Shown piece after piece: positions 7,492 through 14,762 of a stretch of DNA of 18,568 nucleotides. The notes below the pieces were generated by a model, which ran no database searches, was not told the DNA's origin, and saw only the letters and a program-made list of their open reading frames with translations. Each line of letters opens with the position of its first letter. Position 1 is the first letter of the stretch. This stretch comes from an uncultured Gammaproteobacteria bacterium (GTDB lineage Bacteria; Pseudomonadota; Gammaproteobacteria; Acidiferrobacterales; CAJVXG01): contig CAJVXG010000008.1 of NCBI GenBank assembly GCA_913009215.1, forward strand, positions 1 through 18,568. The letters run 5' to 3'. The position numbers were made by a program, and so were the translations under genes.

Positions 7492-7920
7492 ATGCGGTTT
7501 CGAAGCCGGAATAAACAAGAAGGGCCGGAGCTGAATCTGGTGCCATTGATTGATGTTATGCTAATGACATTGATCTTTCTGGTAGTAACGACCAGTTTTT
7601 CCAAGGAATCGCAGTTGCGTATCAGGTTGCCACAGGCATCCAGTACCGTAAAAGTGACCAAACAAATGCTGCGAATTTCGATTGATGCCACTGGCCAATA
7701 CTTTATTAATGACAAGCAGTTGTTGAAACCGACCCCGGAAGCCTTGCGACATGAAATGCAGCGCATCGCCGGGGCACGGAGAAAAAGACTGGTGGTGGTT
7801 GTCCATGCCGATGCCAAGACACCACACCAGGCGGTTGTGTACGTTATGGACGCAGCACGCAGACTGGGTTTCCGTAACCTGACCTTTGCCACGCAACAAT
7901 TTGCCAAACCCCCTAAGTGA
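7492..7920 (+). CDS. exbD: ExbD/TolR-family biopolymer transport protein
   Basis: A 142-residue protein. It has a short basic cytosolic N-terminus (MRFRSRNK), one membrane helix at about 17-35 carrying the essential aspartate in PLIDV (Asp21), and a periplasmic ExbD domain to the end. It is the partner of the preceding ExbB. No Shine-Dalgarno is visible before ATG 7492, which lies 3 bp after the exbB stop, so re-initiation is likely. Its TGA stop is embedded in the msbA start (GTGA), so ExbB, ExbD and MsbA should be made from one message. Confidence 0.9.
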   Translation: MRFRSRNKQEGPELNLVPLIDVMLMTLIFLVVTTSFSKESQLRIRLPQASSTVKVTKQMLRISIDATGQYFINDKQLLKPTPEALRHEMQRIAGARRKRLVVVVHADAKTPHQAVVYVMDAARRLGFRNLTFATQQFAKPPK

Positions 7921-9677
7921 GCAAGTCGACCCAAGCTCATACTGAAAATGGTCTGGCGCTTTACCGAAGGCTGTTGTCCTACGTATGGCCTTATAAATTC
8001 GTATTTATTATTGCGGTCATTGCCATGATGTTCCTGGCGGCGACCTCGACCGGTTTTGCGGCACTGATGAAGCCACTGGTGGACGGCGGCTTTGTCAATC
8101 GCGATCTGGAAGTGATCAAGTTGTTGCCGTTGATGATCCTGGGCCTGTTTATTTTACGCGCACTCTCCAGTCTGACAGCCGACTACAGTGTCGGCTGGAT
8201 TGGGCGCAGGGTGATATATACCTTGCGTAAAGCCATGTTTATGCACATGGTGCAATTGCCAAGCACTTTTTATGATACCAATCCTTCCAGTGTTGTCAGC
8301 GCCAAACTCATTTTTGATGTTGAGCAAATAGCCCGCGCCACTACCGTATCTCTGTTTGTGCTGATTAAAGATGGCTTTACCGTGATCCTGATGTTGTTAT
8401 GGATGGCTTACCTGAACTGGAAGCTGACGCTGATTGTATTATTGATAACGCCGGTAGTGGTTTTCTGTATACGCCTGATGACCAGTCGCTTGCGCCGCGC
8501 CAGTAAAAATATCCAGACCGCCGTCGGTAATATCTCCCGGATCAGTCTCGAGGCTGCTGAAGGTCATCGTGTCGTCAAGGCCTACAATGCACAAGAAGTG
8601 GAAGTTGAAAATTTTACCAGGGCCAACCAAAGTAATCTGAAACAAAATATGCGGCGTATCGCTACCTCGGCCATAGGTGTCGCTATCATCCAGTTGCTGG
8701 CCGGTGTCGGCATCGCAGTGGCCATTTATCTATTGCTGCAGCCAGGTGAGGCCAGCGCTGGTAGTTTTGCCTCTTATATTACGGCCATGATGTGGGTCTT
8801 GAACCCGGCCAAGCGTCTGGCCAAGGTGAATGAGAGCATCCAGACCGGGCTCGCTGCTGCCGACAGCGCATTTCATTTGCTGGATACCGCAGCAGAGCCG
8901 GATAATGGTACCGAGACCCTGGAACAAGTGCGGGGACGCATTGAATACAAAAACGTGGAATTCAATTACCAGGGCCATGAAAACAAGGTGCTGCACGATA
9001 TGTCCTTTGCCATTGAACCGGGACAAACTATGGCGCTGGTAGGGGTCTCGGGCAGCGGTAAATCCACTATCGCCAACCTGCTGTTGCGTTATTACCCATT
9101 ATCATCCGGTGTCATCACGCTGGACGGTGTCGATACACAACATCTCAAGCTTGCCGACCTGCGTCACTATATTGCGCTGGTGACGCAGAATACCATTTTG
9201 TTTGACGACACCATCAAACACAATATTACCTATGGCGCCGGCGGTGATATTGATGAGGCACGCCTGCAAAATGCCGTCAAGGCGGCACGCGTATCCGAAT
9301 TTATCGATAATCTGCCCCAGGGGCTGGACAGCAGAATTGGGGAGAAGGGGTTACTTTTCTCCGGTGGCCAGCGGCAACGTATCGCTATTGCCCGCGCCTT
9401 GTATAAAAATGCACCGATCCTGGTGCTGGATGAGGCGACGTCTTCCCTGGATACCGAGTCCGAACGTTATGTGCAAGAGGCGATGGAGAGCCTGATGCAG
9501 GGGCGAACGACGCTGGTGATTGCCCATCGACTCAGCACTATTGAAAATGCCGATCAGATCGTCGTGCTCGACAAGGGCCGTATCGTAGAGCAGGGCACCC
9601 ATAAATCCCTGATTGCCGGCAATGGGGTCTATGCCAATCTGCATAGCATTCAATTTCAAACCAACGCCGTATCCTGA
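7917..9677 (+). CDS. msbA: Lipid A export ABC transporter MsbA
   Basis: A 586-residue half-transporter with six transmembrane segments in roughly residues 20-300 and a C-terminal nucleotide-binding domain. Walker A GVSGSGKST is at 376-384, the signature FSGGQRQR at 481-488, Walker B ILVLDEA at 501-507 and the switch His at 537. MsbA flips lipid A-core across the inner membrane. The N-terminus (YRRLLSYVWPYK) and the immediately downstream lpxK support MsbA over other exporters. The start is GTG 7917, overlapping the exbD stop by 4 nt. The gene ends 15 bp before lpxK. Length and all motifs are normal. Confidence 0.94.
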   Translation: MSKSTQAHTENGLALYRRLLSYVWPYKFVFIIAVIAMMFLAATSTGFAALMKPLVDGGFVNRDLEVIKLLPLMILGLFILRALSSLTADYSVGWIGRRVIYTLRKAMFMHMVQLPSTFYDTNPSSVVSAKLIFDVEQIARATTVSLFVLIKDGFTVILMLLWMAYLNWKLTLIVLLITPVVVFCIRLMTSRLRRASKNIQTAVGNISRISLEAAEGHRVVKAYNAQEVEVENFTRANQSNLKQNMRRIATSAIGVAIIQLLAGVGIAVAIYLLLQPGEASAGSFASYITAMMWVLNPAKRLAKVNESIQTGLAAADSAFHLLDTAAEPDNGTETLEQVRGRIEYKNVEFNYQGHENKVLHDMSFAIEPGQTMALVGVSGSGKSTIANLLLRYYPLSSGVITLDGVDTQHLKLADLRHYIALVTQNTILFDDTIKHNITYGAGGDIDEARLQNAVKAARVSEFIDNLPQGLDSRIGEKGLLFSGGQRQRIAIARALYKNAPILVLDEATSSLDTESERYVQEAMESLMQGRTTLVIAHRLSTIENADQIVVLDKGRIVEQGTHKSLIAGNGVYANLHSIQFQTNAVS

Positions 9678-9692
9678 TTCCGGGAGCAAGAT

Positions 9693-10679
9693 ATGGTCGA
9701 TTTAGCAAAACACTGGCAAAGTGTCACCTGGTTAAGCCTGTTGTTGTGGCCGCTTGGTCTGGTCTTTTGTACCCTGGCATGGGGCCGTCGATGGTGTTAC
9801 CGACGGGGGCTGTTGCGTCAATATGAGCTGGCGGTCCCGGTCATTGTTATTGGTAATATTACGGTTGGCGGTACCGGAAAAACGCCATTGGTCATCTGGA
9901 TGGCGGAATATTTACAGCGTAACGGCTATACACCGGGAGTGATAGTTCGTGGCTATCGTGGTACATCCCGACAGTGGCCGCAATTAGTAAAAAAAGATTC
10001 CGATGCGGAGCAGCTGGGTGATGAGGCCGTATTGCTGGCATGGCGCTGCACTTGCCCGGTGGCGGCAGGCCCGGACCGGGGCGCTGCGGCCCGGTTGCTG
10101 ATTGAAAATAAAGGTTGCAACATAATAATAAGTGATGATGGGTTACAACATTATGCGCTACCGAGAACAATTGAGATCGCTGTGATTGATGGTATCAGGA
10201 GGCAGGGCAATGGTTTTTGTCTGCCGGCAGGCCCGCTGCGGGAGCCGGCGCGGAGGTTGCATGAAGTGGATATCTGCATTACCAATGGCTTGCCGCAGAA
10301 AAATGAATATAGCATGACCGTCAAACCGGGACGGATTTATCGCCTCACGGAGCCTGAAGCAGGAAAGGACTTTATTTATAAAAGGGTGCATGCGGTTGCC
10401 GGTATCGGCAACCCGATACGCTTCTTTTCCCAGCTGGAAACGCTGGGCATTGATCCCATCAAACATGTATTTCCCGACCATCACCAGTTCAACAAAAGCG
10501 ATTTGGTCTTTAATGATAAAGAGCCTGTCATTATGACAGAGAAAGATGCGGTAAAATGCCGGCCCTGGGCCGAGGACCAATTCTGGGTGCTGCCTATAGC
10601 CGTAGAACCTGACGAGACATTTGCTGCCAGAGTTTTGGCATTATTACAGGAGAGGAAGGTTGGACAAGAAGCTGCTTGA
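9693..10679 (+). CDS. lpxK: Tetraacyldisaccharide 4'-kinase LpxK
   Basis: A 328-residue enzyme that phosphorylates the 4' position of the lipid A disaccharide precursor at the inner-membrane surface. Visible features are an N-terminal hydrophobic anchor at about 12-30, the P-loop-like GNITVGGTGKTP at 54-65, GDEAVLLA at 109-116, DDGLQHYAL at 148-156, the FPDHHQF segment, and TEKDAVKC near the C-terminus. A clear Shine-Dalgarno (GGGAG) precedes ATG 9693. The length equals that of E. coli LpxK. The last 20 nt overlap the start of the Trm112-like gene. Confidence 0.95.
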   Translation: MVDLAKHWQSVTWLSLLLWPLGLVFCTLAWGRRWCYRRGLLRQYELAVPVIVIGNITVGGTGKTPLVIWMAEYLQRNGYTPGVIVRGYRGTSRQWPQLVKKDSDAEQLGDEAVLLAWRCTCPVAAGPDRGAAARLLIENKGCNIIISDDGLQHYALPRTIEIAVIDGIRRQGNGFCLPAGPLREPARRLHEVDICITNGLPQKNEYSMTVKPGRIYRLTEPEAGKDFIYKRVHAVAGIGNPIRFFSQLETLGIDPIKHVFPDHHQFNKSDLVFNDKEPVIMTEKDAVKCRPWAEDQFWVLPIAVEPDETFAARVLALLQERKVGQEAA

Positions 10680-10851
10680 TATTCTGGTATGCCCGGTGTG
10701 CAAAGGGCCCATTCGCTACGACAAGAGCAAGGGTGAGCTCATATGCCGGGCCGACAGGCTGGCCTTCCCGGTGAAGGATAATATCCCTTATATGGTGGAG
10801 GACGATGCGCGTCAGATCAGTGAACAGGAATACGAGGCGCTTAAACCCTGA
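10660..10851 (+). CDS. Trm112/YcaR-family small protein
   Basis: A 63-residue protein of the UPF0434/Trm112-like family found between lpxK and kdsB in many gammaproteobacteria. Its role there is unclear; eukaryotic Trm112 activates methyltransferases. It begins DKKLLDILVCPVCKGP and contains CPVC (11-14), one further Cys at 29 (ELICRADRLAFP), and NIPYM at 41-45. I chose TTG 10660 because it gives the family-standard N-terminus and is preceded by a strong Shine-Dalgarno (AGGAG at 10648-10652, 7 nt away). An upstream TTG at 10621 in the same frame only adds lpxK-overlapping sequence. Its stop shares one base with the kdsB ATG (TGATG). Confidence 0.9.
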   Translation: MDKKLLDILVCPVCKGPIRYDKSKGELICRADRLAFPVKDNIPYMVEDDARQISEQEYEALKP

Positions 10852-11576
10852 TGCATATCATTATTCCGGCGCGTTATACCTCTACCAGACTACCAGGCAA
10901 ACCGCTACTGGATATTGCCGGCAAAACACTGATCCACCGTGTCTATGATTGCGCCCGCACGGCTGATCCGGAACGAATCATTATTGCTACCGATGACGCT
11001 CGAATAGAGCAGGCCGCCAGGGATTTTGGCGCCGAGGTCTGCATGACTTCGGCAGATCACGAATCGGGTACTGATCGAATTGCCGAAGTGATTACCAGCT
11101 TGTCACTTGCCGATGATACGGTTGTGGTTAACCTGCAAGGCGATGAGCCTATGGTGCCAGGCGCCATGATACGCAAGGTGGTCGATACGCTGGCAAATCA
11201 TGATGCTGCTGTTATGGCCACCGCCTGCCATCGGGTTAGCAATGAGGACGAATATCGCGATGTTGATGTGGTTAAGGTAGTGGTGAACCACGAGGGTTAC
11301 GCACTCTATTTCAGCAGGTCTCCGATACCCTGGGGACCGCATCAGGAAGGCCGGGGTTTGGCCAGGCACCACATCGGACTCTATGCCTATTATGCCGGCT
11401 TCGTGCGCGAATTCAGCCAATGGTCACCGTGTCCAATGGAGCAGACAGAACGTCTGGAGCAATTAAGGGTGCTATGGCACGGCAAAAAGATAGCGGTTTG
11501 CGAAGTCGAGGAAGCGCCTGGTTACGGCGTGGATACGGCGGTAGATTTGGCCCGGGTGAGGCAATATTTTATCTAG
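10851..11576 (+). CDS. kdsB: 3-deoxy-manno-octulosonate cytidylyltransferase KdsB
   Basis: A 241-residue cytosolic enzyme that activates Kdo as CMP-Kdo for lipopolysaccharide inner-core assembly. Motifs: IIPARYTSTRLPGKPL at 4-19 (CTP binding), ATDDARIE at 46-53, NLQGDEP at 94-100, HIGLYAYYAGFV and LEQLRVLWHG in the C-terminal half. The start codon overlaps the trm112-like stop by one base. It is the last gene of the run from exbB. A perfect AT-rich inverted repeat begins at its stop codon. Confidence 0.96.
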   Translation: MHIIIPARYTSTRLPGKPLLDIAGKTLIHRVYDCARTADPERIIIATDDARIEQAARDFGAEVCMTSADHESGTDRIAEVITSLSLADDTVVVNLQGDEPMVPGAMIRKVVDTLANHDAAVMATACHRVSNEDEYRDVDVVKVVVNHEGYALYFSRSPIPWGPHQEGRGLARHHIGLYAYYAGFVREFSQWSPCPMEQTERLEQLRVLWHGKKIAVCEVEEAPGYGVDTAVDLARVRQYFI

Positions 11577-11604
11577 AATAATTCTAGATTTAAGTAATAA
11601 CTTA
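11571..11604. repeat. Two adjacent AT-rich inverted repeats at the kdsB-ptp junction
   Basis: ATCTAGAATAATTCTAGAT at 11571-11589 is a perfect palindrome around one base and covers the kdsB stop. Directly after it, TAAGT (11591-11595) and ACTTA (11600-11604) form a second inverted repeat with a 4-nt loop. There is no following U-tract, so it is not a standard terminator. Operator or mRNA-end function is possible. Confidence 0.55.
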
Positions 11605-11626
11605 TTGTATTTAATATATAAAATAT

Positions 11627-12103
11627 ATGGTTAGGGTTCTGTTTGTCTGTCTTGGCAATATTTGTCGCTCGCCGACGGCGGAAGGCGTATTTCGTAAGTT
11701 GATTCAGGATCAGGGCTATGAGGCCGATATCGAAATTGATTCTGCTGGCACCCATGCCTACCATGTGGGCGAGCCCCCGGACTCAAGGGCACAGCAGACG
11801 GCGCACCAACGCGGCATCGATATCAGTCAGCTGCGAGGCCGAAAGGTATTGGCAGGGGATGCCAATGTGTTCGACTACGTGCTGGCCATGGACCATGAAA
11901 ACTACCAGAATTTGCTTCGTATTTTTCCACAACACGAGCACCAGAAGATTGGTCTGTTTATGCAGTATGCCAATCAAAGAGTGGAGCAGGAGGTGCCTGA
12001 TCCTTACTTCGGTGGAGCCGGTGGCTTTGACCGCGTGCTGGACATGATTGAGGAGGCATCCATAGGCCTCCTCAATAACATCAAGCAGCGGCACAAATTA
12101 TAA
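11627..12103 (+). CDS. Low-molecular-weight protein-tyrosine phosphatase
   Basis: A 158-residue cytosolic phosphatase. The catalytic loop is CLGNICRS, with nucleophile Cys8 and Arg14; the general acid is Asp125 in VPDPYFGG (123-130), followed by the usual FDRVLDMIEEA helix. Related Wzb/Etp enzymes dephosphorylate tyrosine kinases of exopolysaccharide export, but no BY-kinase is visible here, so the substrate is unknown. A ptp gene after kdsB is a recurrent arrangement in Pseudomonas-like genomes. ATG 11627 is preceded by a very AT-rich 50 bp with no Shine-Dalgarno. Its TAA stop abuts the stop of the convergent rne with no base between them. Confidence 0.93.
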   Translation: MVRVLFVCLGNICRSPTAEGVFRKLIQDQGYEADIEIDSAGTHAYHVGEPPDSRAQQTAHQRGIDISQLRGRKVLAGDANVFDYVLAMDHENYQNLLRIFPQHEHQKIGLFMQYANQRVEQEVPDPYFGGAGGFDRVLDMIEEASIGLLNNIKQRHKL

Positions 12104-14389
12104 TCAGGAATTATCGCTCGGTGGCGCCTCTGCTTTCGGGCGCGTTTCAACCTGTCGCAAACTACTTTCGGATGACGATGACTCCGGTTTTTTGACCGGC
12201 GCCGGGATGGCAGTGTTGCTGGTCTCGGGCTTGCTGCTGCTTTCCTGCGATTTCATCACCACCGTTTCTTTTGGCTGTGGCACAGCCTCGCGGCTTTGAG
12301 ATTGCTGTTGACGTTCCTCAGGCGACATTACGTTACCATTTACCTCAGGCTTGTTCTCCGGCTTGTTTGTATCTTTTTGCGCTACGTTGGGATTTCTGGG
12401 TTGCCCCCTTTTTTTGTTTCTTTGCTGGCCACCTTGCTGCCTGCCACGGGGGCGCTGCTCATTTTTCGCAGACTGATCTTGTTGTTGGCGCCCTTGCCCC
12501 TTGCCGCGAGAGGGTTTAGTGTCCTGTTTGCGGTTATCTTCATCACGTGAGCGTGACTGAGTGCGTTGGGTATTACTGCGGGTCTTGTTGCGTTGTTGAT
12601 TGCTGGCCCGTTGCCCCTGGCTACTACGACCCCTGGTGTTGCGCTTACGGTCGGTACCACTGTACCGTTTCTGGCTGGTGCGCTTCTTTTTCTTCTTGGT
12701 GCCAGTACCGAAGAAGAAGCGATAAATCCGTACAAAAAGGCCAATTTGACTGGCGGGCGCCGCCGCCGGGCGGGCACGGCCACTCTCGGCATAACTCACT
12801 GGCGCTACCACGGGTTTTTCCTGTTTGCTGGTGTCGGTGATGATGTCTGCATCGTCCTCATCAGCGGTCGAAATATCATAGCTCGGCGTATCGACCACCT
12901 CGTCCAGCTCCTCACTGCGCAATCGTTTGATCTGGTAATGCGGTGTGTCCATATCCGGGGAGGGGACAATGACTATCGGGGTACCAATACGGGATTCCAT
13001 GGCGCTAAGCTCGAGACGTTTCTCGTTCAACAGGAACGATGCGGTTTCGATAGGCAGGTGTACATGTACCGCAGCGGAGTTTTCCTTAGCGGCTTCATCC
13101 TGAATAATACGCAGGATATGCAATGCTGAAGATTGTACGCTGCGAATAGAGCCGGTGCCGCTACAACGAGGACAGACCAGACTGCTGGCCTCACCAAGCG
13201 ACGGGCGCAGGCGTTGGCGTGACATCTCCAGTAAACCAAAACGGGAGATACGTCCTACCTGGACGCGAGCCCGGTCGTGTTTTAGCGCCTCATTGATACA
13301 ATTTTCAACCTCACGCTGGTTTCTGGCCGGTGTCATATCAATAAAATCAATGACCACCAGGCCACCCAGATCGCGCAATCTCAATTGTCGTGCTACTTCA
13401 TCGGCGGCCTCGAGGTTGGTCATGAGCGCCGTTTCCTCAATGTCACCTCCTTTGGTAGCGCGTGCCGAGTTGACGTCGATCGTGACCAGCGCCTCGGTGC
13501 GATCGAATACCAGCGAACCACCGGATTCCAGTTGCACTTCCCGGGAAAAAGCCGAATCAATCTGGTGCTCTACCTGGTAGCGGGTGAACAACGGAGTTTC
13601 GTCTTTATATAATTTAAGCTTGTCAAGATGATGCGGCACCATTTGTTCCATAAAATTACGCAGCCGCTCATACACGTCTTCTTTGTCGACCATCACTTCG
13701 CCGACATCACTGCGCAGATAATCGAGTACGGTACGCACTACCAGATTGTTTTCTTTGTGGATCAAGCAAGGGGCCTCATGCTCGGTTGCGGCGGCACTAA
13801 TGCGATCCCACAGGTTGGTCAGGAAATCGAGATCCCATTGCAGTTCTTCTACGCTCTTGCCAATACAGGCCGTACGGGCGATCAACGCATGGTCGTCGGG
13901 TGCATCAAGCTGGGACAAGACCTCACGCAGCTCGGCGCGTTCTTCGCCTTCGATACGCCGTGAAATACCACCACCCTTGGGGTTGCTTGGCATTAACACC
14001 AGGAAGCGGCCAGCCAGGCTAATGAAGGTGGTTAGTGCCGCACCCTTACTGCCTCGCTCTTCTTTTTCGACCTGAACGATGAGTTCCTGACCTTCCTTGA
14101 TGACATCCTGAATTTTGACCTGCCCAATCGGAGTGCTGCGACTGTCAAAATTTTTGAAATAGATTCGGGAAATTTCCTTTAAAGGCAGGAAGCCCTGGCG
14201 CTCGGTGCCGTAATCAATAAACGCGGCTTCCAGGCTGGGTTCCACCCGGGTCACTTTGCCTTTATAGATATTGCCTTTGCGTTGTTGGAAGGCGGCGGAT
14301 TCGATATCGAGGTCCAGTAATTTCTGGCCATCGACCACGGCAAGACGCAACTCCTCAGGGTGAGTTGCGTTAAACAACAATCTCTTCAT
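12104..14389 (-). CDS. rne: Ribonuclease E
   Basis: A 761-residue endoribonuclease that starts RNA decay and processes rRNA/tRNA precursors. I chose ATG 14389 (MKRLLFNATHPEE) because AAGGAAAGG precedes it; an ATG 8 codons upstream lacks support. Catalytic half: S1 domain at about 37-120, 5'-sensor/RNase-H-like regions, metal-binding Asp305 (VTIDVNSAR) and Asp348 (VVIDF), and the zinc-link CPRC at 406-409. All are offset by +2 from E. coli numbering. After about residue 520 the protein is disordered. Residues 548-561 (IGLFVRIYRFFFGT) look like the amphipathic membrane-targeting helix. Residues 565-675 are rich in Arg, Lys and Gln (RNA binding), and the last 80 are rich in Pro, Ser and Glu. It is shorter than E. 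coli RNase E (1061) but far too long for RNase G. Confidence 0.95.
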   Translation of the reverse strand: MKRLLFNATHPEELRLAVVDGQKLLDLDIESAAFQQRKGNIYKGKVTRVEPSLEAAFIDYGTERQGFLPLKEISRIYFKNFDSRSTPIGQVKIQDVIKEGQELIVQVEKEERGSKGAALTTFISLAGRFLVLMPSNPKGGGISRRIEGEERAELREVLSQLDAPDDHALIARTACIGKSVEELQWDLDFLTNLWDRISAAATEHEAPCLIHKENNLVVRTVLDYLRSDVGEVMVDKEDVYERLRNFMEQMVPHHLDKLKLYKDETPLFTRYQVEHQIDSAFSREVQLESGGSLVFDRTEALVTIDVNSARATKGGDIEETALMTNLEAADEVARQLRLRDLGGLVVIDFIDMTPARNQREVENCINEALKHDRARVQVGRISRFGLLEMSRQRLRPSLGEASSLVCPRCSGTGSIRSVQSSALHILRIIQDEAAKENSAAVHVHLPIETASFLLNEKRLELSAMESRIGTPIVIVPSPDMDTPHYQIKRLRSEELDEVVDTPSYDISTADEDDADIITDTSKQEKPVVAPVSYAESGRARPAAAPASQIGLFVRIYRFFFGTGTKKKKKRTSQKRYSGTDRKRNTRGRSSQGQRASNQQRNKTRSNTQRTQSRSRDEDNRKQDTKPSRGKGQGRQQQDQSAKNEQRPRGRQQGGQQRNKKRGQPRNPNVAQKDTNKPENKPEVNGNVMSPEERQQQSQSREAVPQPKETVVMKSQESSSKPETSNTAIPAPVKKPESSSSESSLRQVETRPKAEAPPSDNS

Positions 14390-14408
14390 TATTAAACCTT
14401 TCCTTACA

Positions 14409-14437
14409 GGCACACGTCCTTGGGTATCAAGGGTGCC
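14409..14437 (-). promoter_or_regulatory. Hairpin in the rne leader next to the Shine-Dalgarno
   Basis: GGCAC (14409-14413) pairs with GTGCC (14433-14437), and CCTTG (14418-14422) pairs with CAAGG (14428-14432). The result is a 10-bp stem with a 4-nt bulge and a 5-nt loop. In the rne transcript it ends 19 nt before the ATG, just upstream of AAGGAAAGG. E. coli RNase E feeds back on stem-loops in its own leader; a similar role here is inference. Confidence 0.45.
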
Positions 14438-14477
14438 GTGCGCAATTTACGAGCATTAAGGCTTTTTCGCCTGCTCA

Positions 14478-14507
14478 ATGCGCCTGTGGCTGCAGCCATG
14501 CGCCTGT
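14478..14507. repeat. Perfect 12-bp palindrome overlapped by 10-bp direct repeats
   Basis: TGGCTGCAGCCA at 14487-14498 is a perfect palindrome. ATGCGCCTGT occurs at 14478-14487 and 14498-14507, exactly 20 bp apart, overlapping each end of the palindrome by one base. It lies in the rne leader/rluC upstream region. Confidence 0.5.
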
Positions 14508-14554
14508 TTTACTCTATGCTTTCCTCTGATGGGCGAGAAACGCGAAACCCTGTC

Positions 14555-14568
14555 GTGATTTACATCAC
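14555..14568. promoter_or_regulatory. CRP/FNR-family-like binding site
   Basis: GTGATTTACATCAC is a perfect inverted repeat. It fits the CRP core GTGA-N6-TCAC exactly and also the FNR-type core TGAT-N4-ATCA. It sits between the divergent rne and rluC genes. No promoter at a canonical distance could be confirmed, so it is a candidate operator only. Confidence 0.4.
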
Positions 14569-14762
14569 TTGGTGGACGGCGTTTGTGTTGCTGTCGTCCG
14601 GCATCGTGCCTTGGGGCACAATGCGTAAATCTGTTTTCTGGTAAACCGCTGGTTTTGACCAACTTTAGTGTACAGTATCACACCTGTTTAAATGACGTTT
14701 TACCAAAGCCTTTTCAAGCCTCTGCCAATCTGAGGTCGGCAAGAGCGAAACAAAATATATCA

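Larger units (their letters stand above)
14390..14762. other. Divergent rne/rluC intergenic region (373 bp), structured
   Basis: No convincing gene lies here; short frames through it do not resemble proteins. It must hold the promoters and leaders of rne (leftward) and rluC (rightward). I see a hairpin near the rne start (14409-14437), a 12-bp palindrome with flanking repeats (14478-14507), and a CRP/FNR-like palindrome (14555-14568). TTGACC at 14655-14660 could be a rightward -35 box, but I could not pair it with a good -10, so no promoter is called. E. coli rne also has a long autoregulatory leader. Confidence 0.6.

Noticed and set aside
11571..11589. Terminator after kdsB
   Set aside because: The stem is AT-rich and lacks a following T-tract, so it was listed only as an inverted repeat.
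12271..13129. Long plus-strand frames opposite the rne 3' half
   Set aside because: They are antisense shadows of the low-complexity Arg/Lys/Gln-rich region; no domain or start signal supports them.
14583..14762. Possible 60-residue N-terminal extension of RluC from ATG 14583
   Set aside because: The extension is cysteine-rich, unlike RluC N-termini, and crosses the divergent regulatory spacer; RluC-like sequence begins only after about 14820.
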